Shown here in pieces: positions 7,501-12,527 of a stretch of DNA of 12,527 nt (positions are counted from its first letter, which is position 1; each line of letters begins with the position of its first letter). Made by a program: the position numbers and the translations under genes. The notes beneath the pieces are model-generated. The model made no database searches. It was not told where the DNA came from and was given only the letters and a program-made list of their open reading frames with translations. Location of the stretch: contig JAUXRT010000740.1 of assembly GCA_030681635.1 (NCBI GenBank), forward strand, positions 1 to 12,527, written 5' to 3'. This stretch comes from Reyranella sp. GTDB taxonomy: Bacteria > Pseudomonadota > Alphaproteobacteria > Reyranellales > Reyranellaceae.

Positions 7501-7640
7501 ACCTGTACGGGAGAGACGTCAGGGAAGGCGTCGATCGGAAGTTGCCGGAACGCATAGGCTCCGGCAGCGCAAAGCAGGATCGTGAGCAGGCAGATTAGCA
7601 GACGCTGGGACAGAGCGAACTCTACGAGACGGCCGAGCAT
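4557..7640 (-). CDS. czcA: CzcA/CusA-type heavy-metal RND efflux pump
   Basis: The pump is 1027 residues from the ATG at 7638-7640; an upstream in-frame GTG (7665-7667) would add nine. The ATG is preferred because it overlaps the TAA of czcB as TAATG and has GGAGGA (7649-7654) 8 bases upstream. Numbering from the ATG: helix 1 at about 11-31, then a large periplasmic porter domain, a helix bundle at about 335-495, the second porter domain at about 550-860, and a final bundle at about 862-1015. The helix-4 signature (AIGMLIDAAVVVVEN, residues 396-410) keeps the proton-relay Asp402 and Glu409 but has Ala396 where CzcA has another Asp. The motif DPMGLNQTDTY (607-617) follows CzcA and lacks the CusA binding methionine, favouring divalent metals over Cu/Ag. 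It would take metal from periplasm or membrane and drive it through the tripartite channel with proton influx. Exact metal is unproven. Confidence 0.92.
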   Translation of the reverse strand: MLGRLVEFALSQRLLICLLTILLCAAGAYAFRQLPIDAFPDVSPVQVKVIMKAPGMTPEEVEARITTPIEIEMIGIPYKTILRSVTKYALADITIDFQDGVDIYWARNQVTERLAAITKELPAGVSGGLAPITTPLGEMFMFTIEGGSLSLAERRTLLDWTIRPALRTLPGVADVNSLGGVVRSFEVIPDNAALAAHGITSEVLQKAIEANNRNDGAGRLRDGDEVLLVRAEGNVRNLDDLRAIVVASKDGKVVRVGDVARVEIGSLTRYGVVTKDGTGEAVQGLVLGLRGANARDVVTSVKTKLAELQPGLPPGVVIKPFYDRGDLVERSVSTIATALLEATVLVIVLLVLFLGDWRAALVVVLTLPFAALGTFILMRMFNMSANLMSLGGLAIAIGMLIDAAVVVVENVVAQISRTGASKHVPFLNIIYRGTREVAVPVTSGIAVIVIVFLPLLTLQGLEGKLFIPVALAIVFALSSSLLLSLTVIPVMASFLLRREGHADTWLTRRATDLYVPALRWSLRHEKTVLSVAFAILVAAGLVYALIGKTFMPTMDEGSVIVGIEKIPSVSIEETAALDLKIQKAIMAGVPEVTGIVARAGSDELGLDPMGLNQTDTYLLTTPPSQWRQPHDKEWLLGELRKVLDKLPGVSYSFTQPIDMRVQEMIIGVRGDVVVKIFGPDIPTLNSLAVEITAKLETIRGSEDVRTVLNDGVQYLSVAVDRLQAGRFGLNVDDIADGLRTQIEGKTLGIVLEDGRRTPVLLRGADSVRGSSATFTDLKMTMADGTVVPLKSLAALDRVDGPVKIDRENGRRMALVQSDVKGRDLVGFVDDAKKVVVDQVKLPPGYELAWGGQFENQQRAAARLEIVVPIALALIFLLLFTTFGSVRQSLLVFVNIPFALVGGVFTLAASGEYLSVPASIGFIALLGIAVLNGLVMVSYFNQLLGEGEAMEDIVFNGALRRLRPVLLTATITAFGLVPLLFATGPGSEVQKPLAIVVIGGLASSTLLTLLILPLLYRRFGVSRKATTI

Positions 7641-8785
7641 TACTGCGATCCTCCGAGGCCTTGCCACGCGCCCTTGAGGGCGACAAGACCGCGGACGGCA
7701 ACACTCTCGTCCCCACGCAAGGGCCCCGTTATCAGCGCCGCTTCCCGCGTCTCCTCGACGACGGTGACGGCCTGGACGCGAAAGCCGGTGATCGTCTTCA
7801 CAAACACGAATGCATCCTTGCCGCGCCGCACGATGGCTTCAGGCCGGATCGACCACGTCTTGCCGCCCTCATTCTGGAATTTGACGAGAACCTCGACGAA
7901 CTGACCGGGCTTCAATCCCGCTGCGCCGTCCGACACCTCGGCGCGGACAGTCACGGCCTGGGTGGCCTTGTCGGCACTGGTTCCGACGGCAATCACACGG
8001 GCTGCAACGCCATAGCCGGAGACTTCGACGGGGATACCGAGCGCAAACCTGGCCGCTCGCTGGGCGGGAACCTGGATTTCCAGCCACAATGGCGTGAGGC
8101 GGGCGACTTTAATGAGCGGCGCCTGTGCCTCGATTCTCTGGCCCGGCGCGATCAGGATGTCCAGCACCACACCGTTGATCGGAGAGGTGACGACCGTCTT
8201 GCTGTCGAAGACGCGCGACGAAACCAGACTGCCGATCGCTTCGTCGGACATCCCGTAATCGCGCAGGATCTGCCGTCTTTCCGCGACCGATGCCGTCGCC
8301 TGCGCGTGCTCGTTACGCGTCGCCTGCATCTGCTTCAGTGACACGGTCCGGTCCGAAGCGAGCGATTGCTCGCGCGCAAGCGTTTCCTGAAGGAATTTCT
8401 CCTGGTTGACCGCCTGCAGGAATTCCGACTGGGCGCGGATCAATGACGGGCTGTTGAGCCTGGCAAGCACCGCGCCGCCACTCACCGCTTGATCCTCCTG
8501 CACTTCGATCGAATCGACCCTGGCTGCGATGGCAGCGCTAACGACGATGATCTGCTGGGGCGGAATGGTCACGCGGGCGGGAAATACGACGCCGCGCGTC
8601 GTCGGCTGGTCGGCAAGCGGTTCGGCTTCGATGCCGACGCTGGCCGCCTGCTGCTCGGAGATCATGATCTCGTCCGCCGCATGTACGGCTGCGGCGCCCA
8701 GCCCGATGAGAGCTGCCATGCCGAGGCCGATCGACCGAGCCACCCATCGGTGACGGGTGTTGTCGTGCTGTGAAGTCTTCACCAT
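7640..8785 (-). CDS. czcB: RND periplasmic adaptor (membrane fusion protein), CzcB-like
   Basis: A 381-residue adaptor joining the inner-membrane pump to the outer-membrane channel. The order of parts is standard: signal peptide with a hydrophobic core at about 18-36 and likely cleavage near VHA at 36; first lipoyl half at about 80-110 (AARVDSIEVQEDQAV); helical hairpin at about 112-178, rich in Gln, Glu, Ala and Arg; second lipoyl half at about 198-228 (TSPINGVVLDI, APGQRIEA); beta-barrel at about 230-305; and membrane-proximal end at 310-375. It has no long His-rich N-terminal domain of the kind found in CzcB of Cupriavidus. The start ATG 8783-8785 has AAGGA at 8790-8794. It is the first gene of the minus-strand operon and overlaps czcA by one base. 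A likely promoter and operator lie 45 bp upstream. Confidence 0.9.
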   Translation of the reverse strand: MVKTSQHDNTRHRWVARSIGLGMAALIGLGAAAVHAADEIMISEQQAASVGIEAEPLADQPTTRGVVFPARVTIPPQQIIVVSAAIAARVDSIEVQEDQAVSGGAVLARLNSPSLIRAQSEFLQAVNQEKFLQETLAREQSLASDRTVSLKQMQATRNEHAQATASVAERRQILRDYGMSDEAIGSLVSSRVFDSKTVVTSPINGVVLDILIAPGQRIEAQAPLIKVARLTPLWLEIQVPAQRAARFALGIPVEVSGYGVAARVIAVGTSADKATQAVTVRAEVSDGAAGLKPGQFVEVLVKFQNEGGKTWSIRPEAIVRRGKDAFVFVKTITGFRVQAVTVVEETREAALITGPLRGDESVAVRGLVALKGAWQGLGGSQ

Positions 8786-8829
8786 TTCATCCTTGCATCG
8801 CGGCGGCGGACGTTTACTTTGCGCCGCAT

Positions 8830-8858
8830 CCTATCCTCGGGGGGAGGTATGCAGTCAA
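8830..8858 (-). promoter_or_regulatory. Candidate promoter of czcB-czcA-DUF3240 operon
   Basis: On the minus strand, TTGACT (8853-8858) and GATAGG (8830-8835) are separated by 17 bp, the ideal sigma-70 spacing, with the putative operator filling the spacer. The transcript would start roughly 40 bases before the czcB ATG. The same two hexamers flank the operator of the repressor gene with a 15-bp spacer. Confidence 0.5.
8832..8850. promoter_or_regulatory. Putative CsoR/RcnR-type operator, G-tract variant
   Basis: TATCCTCGGGGGGAGGTAT has CCTC and GAGG arms around a run of G and AT-rich ends, a form close to known CsoR/RcnR-family sites with a central G-tract. It shares TATCCTC and GAGG with the two 18-bp copies at 1628 and 10405. 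It lies in the divergent gap between czcB (-) and czcC (+), so one bound repressor could control both halves of the efflux complex. Binding is inferred. Part of the sequence could also act as a ribosome-binding site for an alternative czcC start at 8849. Confidence 0.6.
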
Positions 8859-8881
8859 TCGGAGAGTTTGTCGGGGCGCCC

Positions 8882-10360
8882 ATGGACGAGAAGAAGCTTC
8901 GCCTGGCAGCGGTAACGATCGCATTTGCTGTCGCAGGCTCGTTACTGGCCGGCTGTGCCTCCTACACGCCGAAACCCATAGTTCCAACGAACACGGCGGC
9001 TGCGCTGGAACGTCGAACGCTCGACGAACCCAGGCTGTCGCAGTTCATCGCCGCTGCCTCGCCGACGTACGTCGGTGGCATGCGCACCTGGGACATCTCG
9101 ACGCTGACTCTGGCCGCGCTTTACTATCACCCGGAGATCGAGATTTCCCGCATCCGGCTCGCGTTGGCCAAGGCCGGTATCGTCACGGCGGGACAGATCC
9201 CCAACCCGAACGTGAGCATCGCGCCGGGCAGCGGCATCCTGGCCACCGAAGCACCCTCGCCCCTGACAATTGGTTTTCTGATCAATTTCGTGATCGAGAC
9301 CTTCGGCAAGCGTGAGGCTCGCGTCGAGCAGGCGCGCAACTTGACCGAAGCGGCCCGGCAGGATCTCGCAAGCGTCGCCTGGCAGGTTCGCGGAGGCGTC
9401 CGCACGGCGCTGCTGGACTTGTGGGCTGCCGAAGGACGACTTCGATTGGCCCAGAAGAGACGGGTCCTGCAAGAGCAGATCGTCGCTATTCTCGAACGGC
9501 GTTTTGCCGCGGGCGAGGCCTCGGCGCTCGACGTCGCCCGCGAGCGCATAAACTTGAGTCAGAGCACGCTTGCCGCCCGAGAATCCGAACGGCAGGCGGC
9601 CGAAGCACGCGCCAGGCTTGCAGCCGCCGTAGGCGTGCCGGTGCGGGCGTTCGAGCAGGTTCGGGTGGGCCTGGCTGCATTCGACAGCCCGCCCGAGATG
9701 CCTGACGTCAACGACATGTCCGAAGGCTCGCTGCGCAGACGAGCGCTGCTGGAGCGCGTCGACGTGCTCGGCATGCTCGCGGAGTATGAAGCCACGCAAT
9801 CGGCGCTGCGGCTCGAGGTCGCGAAGCAGTTTCCGAACATCACGCTCGGACCCGGATATGCCTACGATCGCGGCGACAGTCTCTACAATTTCGAGCTGAG
9901 CTTCGACCTGCCGATCTTCAACCAGAACCAGGGCCAGATCGCCGAAGCGGAGGCGCGCCGGAAGCAAGCCGCCGCGAAGTTCGTTGCCCTGCAGGCCAGG
10001 ATCATCGGCGACATCGATCGTGCGATCGCCAGCTATCGCGGCGCGGCGCGCACGCTGGCCACGGCCAACACCCTCTTGCAGAGTCAGGTGCGCCGCCGCC
10101 AGCAGATCGACCGCGCGTTTCAGATGGGGGAGGTCGATCGCCTGGCACCGCTCACGGCGGATCTCGAACAGGAGGTGGTGCAGCTTGCGCGCTATGAAGC
10201 CCTCGTTCAACAGCGGGAGGCGATGGCGTTGCTGGAGGATGCGCTGCAGCACTCGATGTTCGACGCCGGCGACTCCTACATCCGGCTGCCCGAAAAGCAG
10301 CCGGGCATGCCCGACACTGTGGACGCGACATCGCCCGCCGCCGCCGGACAGCCGAAGTGA
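8882..10360 (+). CDS. czcC: Outer-membrane efflux channel lipoprotein, CzcC/TolC family
   Basis: From ATG 8882 the protein is 492 residues and begins with a lipoprotein signal peptide: charged DEKK at 2-5, a hydrophobic stretch, then lipobox LLAGC with the lipidated Cys25. Two long alpha-helical repeats follow, rich in Ala, Arg, Glu and Gln (about 75-290 and 300-470), each with the small beta segments expected for the barrel (VSIAPGSGIL at 111-120; ITLGPGYAYDRGDSLYNFELSFDLPIF near 320-346). This is the usual two-repeat OEP architecture of TolC-family channels. In-frame starts at ATG 8849 or TTG 8819 would add 11 or 21 residues before the signal peptide. The ATG 8882 gives a normal signal-peptide length, though its ribosome-binding site is weak. 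It should complete the tripartite pump with CzcB and CzcA, yet it is transcribed divergently from them. Confidence 0.87.
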   Translation: MDEKKLRLAAVTIAFAVAGSLLAGCASYTPKPIVPTNTAAALERRTLDEPRLSQFIAAASPTYVGGMRTWDISTLTLAALYYHPEIEISRIRLALAKAGIVTAGQIPNPNVSIAPGSGILATEAPSPLTIGFLINFVIETFGKREARVEQARNLTEAARQDLASVAWQVRGGVRTALLDLWAAEGRLRLAQKRRVLQEQIVAILERRFAAGEASALDVARERINLSQSTLAARESERQAAEARARLAAAVGVPVRAFEQVRVGLAAFDSPPEMPDVNDMSEGSLRRRALLERVDVLGMLAEYEATQSALRLEVAKQFPNITLGPGYAYDRGDSLYNFELSFDLPIFNQNQGQIAEAEARRKQAAAKFVALQARIIGDIDRAIASYRGAARTLATANTLLQSQVRRRQQIDRAFQMGEVDRLAPLTADLEQEVVQLARYEALVQQREAMALLEDALQHSMFDAGDSYIRLPEKQPGMPDTVDATSPAAAGQPK

Positions 10361-10404
10361 CGCGCCGATGACAGTCGCCGGCCGTGCGGGGGTCATGCCC
10401 TTGA

Positions 10405-10422
10405 TATCCTCCTGGAGGGGAT
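10405..10422. promoter_or_regulatory. Putative CsoR/RcnR-type operator, copy 2
   Basis: This 18-bp near-palindrome is identical, base for base, to 1628-1645 beside the repressor gene. It lies in the 69-bp gap between czcC and the czcI-like gene, ending 7 bp before that gene's ATG. A possible -35 TTGATA (10401-10406) overlaps its left edge, but no convincing -10 follows. Its right half, AGGGG at 10416-10420, could also serve as ribosome-binding site. The position suggests that the three downstream genes have their own metal-controlled promoter. Confidence 0.6.
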
Positions 10423-10429
10423 GTAAGTC

Positions 10430-10807
10430 ATGCTAGTGCATCCATTGAACACCTTGTCCGTCTTGCGTTCGATCCTTGCCCTCGCCATGGCGGCGTCGCT
10501 CATATTCGCCTCGCCGATGGCCGTCGCGGTTCACGATTCTTTCACCTTGCACGAGGACAGCGCCTCGCTCCTAGCCGAGAGTGATCGGGATCATTCGCAG
10601 GGTCGCGACGGAAGCGGTGACCAGGTGACGCATCAGCATGATCGGGCGACAGCTGACCATGGCCACGAAGCGGGTGGGACGGTCGTATTCCAGATTGCCG
10701 AGCGACCGGCCATACTGCAGCCATGGCAATCCGCAAAGCCGGAGTTCGTCGATCCCGGCACGCTCTCCTCGCTCGAACGACCGCCAAGATCGGGAACGAC
10801 GTTCTAA
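10430..10807 (+). CDS. Small His-rich periplasmic protein, CzcI-like
   Basis: A 125-residue exported protein. The signal peptide has a hydrophobic core at about 11-31 and likely cleavage after AVA at 33. The mature part is hydrophilic and acidic, with histidines at 35, 41, 55, 68, 70, 77 and 79 (HQH and HGHE clusters), then a GGTVVF strand and a C-terminal LERPPR motif (115-120). This layout of short exported protein, His-rich middle and RPPR-like tail matches CzcI/NccI and DUF2946-type proteins found beside czc operons, which are thought to act in periplasmic metal sensing or buffering. No cysteine is present, unlike CzcI of Cupriavidus as I remember it. It starts just after an operator-like repeat and is followed after 55 bp by the HupE-like gene. 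The family call is moderate; export and likely metal binding are better supported. Confidence 0.6.
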   Translation: MLVHPLNTLSVLRSILALAMAASLIFASPMAVAVHDSFTLHEDSASLLAESDRDHSQGRDGSGDQVTHQHDRATADHGHEAGGTVVFQIAERPAILQPWQSAKPEFVDPGTLSSLERPPRSGTTF

Positions 10808-10862
10808 CCGCAGCCGCCTCTCCGGGGGGTCGTCCTTTCGTCTCTCATTCAGGGTTTCCGTC

Positions 10863-11597
10863 ATGCATCGATCTGCTCGCTCGTGCGAGGCGGCTGTGCC
10901 GCCAATGCGCTGGGCCGCGGTGGCTGCGGCACTAACGTGCGTCCTCGCTCTCATGGTATCGCCGGCCTTCGCCCATGCCGTCGCCGAGGGCGACAAGGGC
11001 TACATCCAGGAGATTTCCGGCGTCCATCTTCTGCCGTTCGTCTATCTCGGCGCCAAGCACATGGTGACGGGCTACGACCACATCCTGTTCCTGCTGGGTG
11101 TGGTGTTCTTCCTGTACCGGTTGAACCATGTTGCCCTCTACGTCAGCCTGTTCGCGCTCGGCCACTCGACCACGATGCTGCTGGGCGTCTATTTCAACGT
11201 CGGCATCAACAGCTACCTGATCGACGCCATCATCGGCCTGTCGGTCGTCTACAAGGCGCTCGACAATATGGGCGCCTACCAGCGGTGGTTCGGTTTCCAA
11301 CCCAACACCAAGGTCGCGACCCTCGTGTTCGGCCTGTTCCACGGCTTCGGGCTCTCGACCAAGATCATCGAGTACGAGATCTCGCCCGACGGGTTGGTGC
11401 CGAACCTGCTGGCTTTCAACGTCGGCGTCGAGATCGGTCAGATGGTGGCGCTGACCGCCATCCTGATCGCCATGGGATTCTGGCGGCGCACCGCCGGCTT
11501 CTGGCGCCACGCCTATGCCGCAAACGTCGTCGTCATGACCGCCGGCTTCGTGTTGATCGGCTACCAGCTCACCGGCTATTTCATCAATTCCGCCTGA
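10863..11597 (+). CDS. HupE/UreJ_2 family membrane protein, putative Ni/Co transporter
   Basis: A 244-residue inner-membrane protein with an N-terminal signal peptide (hydrophobic core at about 17-37, cleavage near AFA at 37) and about six helices. Family motifs are KHMVTGYDHILFLLGV (65-80, with His66, Asp72 and His73), FALGHS (97-102), LFHGFGLS (158-165) and FNVGVEIGQ (185-193, with Glu190). These conserved His, Asp and Glu residues in helices are the expected metal path of HupE/UreJ proteins, secondary transporters linked to nickel or cobalt. Direction of transport is not settled; in this efflux setting export or periplasmic handling is the natural guess. ATG 10863 is chosen with AGGG 9 bases upstream. 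ATG 10905 (residue 15) would also keep the signal peptide. The TGA is 9 bp before the next gene, so the two are co-transcribed. Confidence 0.8.
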   Translation: MHRSARSCEAAVPPMRWAAVAAALTCVLALMVSPAFAHAVAEGDKGYIQEISGVHLLPFVYLGAKHMVTGYDHILFLLGVVFFLYRLNHVALYVSLFALGHSTTMLLGVYFNVGINSYLIDAIIGLSVVYKALDNMGAYQRWFGFQPNTKVATLVFGLFHGFGLSTKIIEYEISPDGLVPNLLAFNVGVEIGQMVALTAILIAMGFWRRTAGFWRHAYAANVVVMTAGFVLIGYQLTGYFINSA

Positions 11598-11606
11598 GGT
11601 TTTTCC

Positions 11607-12311
11607 ATGTTCAACGCCGAGATTCCCCCCCGTGCCGAGCTTCCCAGCACGGCACAGCTCGTGAAGTCGACCGTCATCGCAGCTCTTGCAGCCGTCGCGA
11701 TCCTCGTGACGATCGTGCTGCCCGCCGAGTATGCGATCGATCCGACCGGCATCGGCCGTGCGCTGCAGCTCACCGACATGGGCGCTATCAAGAAGCAGCT
11801 CGCCATCGAGGCCGAGGCCGACCGCCGGCAGCAGAGCGCTCCGGCCCAGCCCGACCGGCGGTCGAGCCTGCCGGCCCTGGTCGTGGGCCTGCTGGTGTCG
11901 CCGGCGGCCGCGCATCCCAACCACGATTCAGACGACGAGGTCGCGCCTCAGCCGACGCCCTCCGGTGCCGTAGCGCAGGCCGCTCCGGCCGCCAAGTCGG
12001 ACGAAACCATGATCACCCTGAAATCGGGCGAAGGCGTGGAATACAAGCTGACGATGCAGAGCGGCGCCAAGGTGCAGTATTCCTGGAAGACCGATGGCGG
12101 CAAGGTGAACTACGACATGCACGGCACCTCCAAGACCGGCGGCAAGGAGACGAGCTACAGGAAAGGGAGCGGGGTCGCGTCGGATACGGGCGTCCTGACG
12201 GCCGGCAGCGATGGCGGCCACGGCTGGTTCTGGCGCAATCGTGGCTCCGGCGACGTCACGATCATCCTTAAGACCAGTGGCGACTACTCGGATATTCGCA
12301 AGATGAAGTGA
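11607..12311 (+). CDS. Transmembrane-anchored periplasmic protein ('transmembrane anchor' type)
   Basis: A 234-residue protein resembling proteins labelled 'transmembrane anchor' beside HupE-like genes in alphaproteobacteria; I know of no assigned function. The N-terminal ELPSTAQL motif (11-18) precedes one hydrophobic helix (about 19-40) ending LPAEY, then a charged segment (IKKQLAIEAEADRR, 61-74). A second hydrophobic stretch (87-102) ends in AAA followed by HPNH and looks like an internal signal sequence. After an Ala/Pro linker (112-130) comes a beta-rich domain (132-230) with GEGVEYKL, YSWKTDGGKVNYDMHG and GGHGWFWRNR. The aromatic GWFWRNR motif near the end is the most distinctive feature. 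GAGG at 11596-11599, overlapping the hupE-like stop, is its ribosome-binding site. The tight pairing suggests it works with the HupE-like protein, perhaps as a periplasmic partner. Confidence 0.75.
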   Translation: MFNAEIPPRAELPSTAQLVKSTVIAALAAVAILVTIVLPAEYAIDPTGIGRALQLTDMGAIKKQLAIEAEADRRQQSAPAQPDRRSSLPALVVGLLVSPAAAHPNHDSDDEVAPQPTPSGAVAQAAPAAKSDETMITLKSGEGVEYKLTMQSGAKVQYSWKTDGGKVNYDMHGTSKTGGKETSYRKGSGVASDTGVLTAGSDGGHGWFWRNRGSGDVTIILKTSGDYSDIRKMK

Positions 12312-12328
12312 CCGGGAAGCCGTCCCGG
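12312..12328. terminator. Candidate bidirectional hairpin terminator
   Basis: CCGGGA (12312-12317) and TCCCGG (12323-12328) form a perfect 6-bp stem around a 5-base loop, directly after the TGA of the anchor gene and between two convergent genes. The GC-rich stem fits a terminator, but the only T-run (GTTT at 12337-12340) is about nine bases away, so the call is moderate. Confidence 0.5.
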
Positions 12329-12338
12329 AGCCCTGCGT

Positions 12339-12527
12339 TTATCCGAGTCGAGACGCGGCCAGCACGACCTCGCGTGCGTCGAAGAGCAGAGAAATCGCAA
12401 GAAGACCGGCGGTGAGTGGCGTCCAGATCCGCAATATTCGATCCCTCACGAGCACCGGTTGTTCTCTCCTCCGCCAACAGACGAGAAGGAAGATCAGAAG
12501 CGGTGTCCAAAGTACCAGGTGCAGGGC
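12339..12527 (-). CDS. Unidentified membrane protein, C-terminal fragment
   Basis: A minus-strand frame is open from the right edge of the window to TAA at 12339-12341, giving the last 62 residues of a protein. Two hydrophobic helices are visible (about residues 2-17, LHLVLWTPLLIFLLV, and 36-49, WTPLTAGLLAISLLF), separated by a basic loop (CWRRREQPVLVRDRILR). The end, LFDAREVVLAASRLG, resembles the tails of small conserved alphaproteobacterial membrane proteins of unknown function. The positive-inside rule puts the loop in the cytoplasm. Its convergent arrangement, with a hairpin between the stops, suggests that it belongs to a separate transcription unit and need not be part of the metal cluster. 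Another frame here is open longer on the same strand but reads as a hydrophilic Arg/Ser/Thr-rich shadow. Confidence 0.55.
   Translation of the reverse strand, partial: ALHLVLWTPLLIFLLVCWRRREQPVLVRDRILRIWTPLTAGLLAISLLFDAREVVLAASRLG

Noticed and set aside
7641..7667. Upstream GTG start for czcA giving nine more residues
   Set aside because: The internal ATG at 7638-7640 overlaps the czcB stop as TAATG and has a GGAGGA site 8 bases upstream, and the pump family normally starts near that methionine.
8942..10396. Long minus-strand open frame (484 codons) opposite czcC
   Set aside because: No family resemblance and a shadow-like composition. The plus-strand lipoprotein with lipobox and OEP repeats explains the region.
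10367..10396. ATGAC and GTCAT arms after czcC as a terminator
   Set aside because: A 5-bp stem with a 20-base loop and no T-run, which could easily arise by chance.
10817..10835. G-run (CTCCGGGGGGTCG) before the hupE-like gene as a fourth operator
   Set aside because: It has a G6 tract but lacks the AT-rich ends and the CCTC/GAGG arms shared by the other three sites.
10883..12271. Long plus-strand frame (462 codons) across the hupE-like and anchor genes, and a minus-strand frame at 10932-11924
   Set aside because: Both are Arg/Asp/His-rich shadows crossing the boundary of two well-supported genes. Neither has a signal peptide, helices or a credible start site.

Overview
The window is a high-GC, densely packed stretch of bacterial DNA devoted almost entirely to export and sensing of divalent transition metals, most likely nickel/cobalt with possible zinc/cadmium overlap. 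GC-rich codon use, the NicO/RcnA, HupE/UreJ and 'transmembrane anchor' proteins, and the style of the operons suggest a proteobacterium, probably an alphaproteobacterium. This rests on remembered protein resemblance, not on a search. No rRNA, tRNA, CRISPR array, insertion sequence or integrase was seen.

Left block (1-3044): the 3' end of a NicO-like membrane protein (+) meets, stop to stop, a second nickel/cobalt exporter of the RcnA type (-). The exporter is co-transcribed behind a CsoR/RcnR-family metal-sensing repressor (-). Divergent from the repressor is an MFS exporter (+) with a histidine-rich C-terminal tail, resembling NreB-type nickel exporters.

Middle insert (3045-4245): a gene-poor stretch and one secreted protein of unknown function (-). 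Its sequence looks less GC-rich than its neighbours, and a perfect 11-bp inverted repeat sits upstream of it.

Right block (4246-12311): a tripartite heavy-metal RND efflux system in an uncommon split layout. The adaptor (czcB-like), pump (czcA-like) and a DUF3240 protein form a tightly coupled minus-strand operon, while the outer-membrane channel (czcC-like lipoprotein) is divergent on the plus strand. Behind czcC lie a small His-rich periplasmic protein (CzcI-like), a HupE/UreJ_2 membrane protein and a membrane-anchored periplasmic protein. A likely bidirectional hairpin follows. The window then ends in the 3' part of an unidentified membrane protein on the minus strand.

Main observation: one 18-bp near-palindrome occurs identically before the repressor gene (1628-1645) and before the czcI-like gene (10405-10422). 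A related G-tract version (8832-8850) lies between czcB and czcC. The repressor-side and czcB-side copies are also flanked by the same TTGACT -35-like element. This suggests that the single CsoR/RcnR-type sensor controls all three transport blocks: inner-membrane exporters, the RND pump, and the periplasmic/HupE module. The operator assignment is inferred; the repeats themselves are seen directly.
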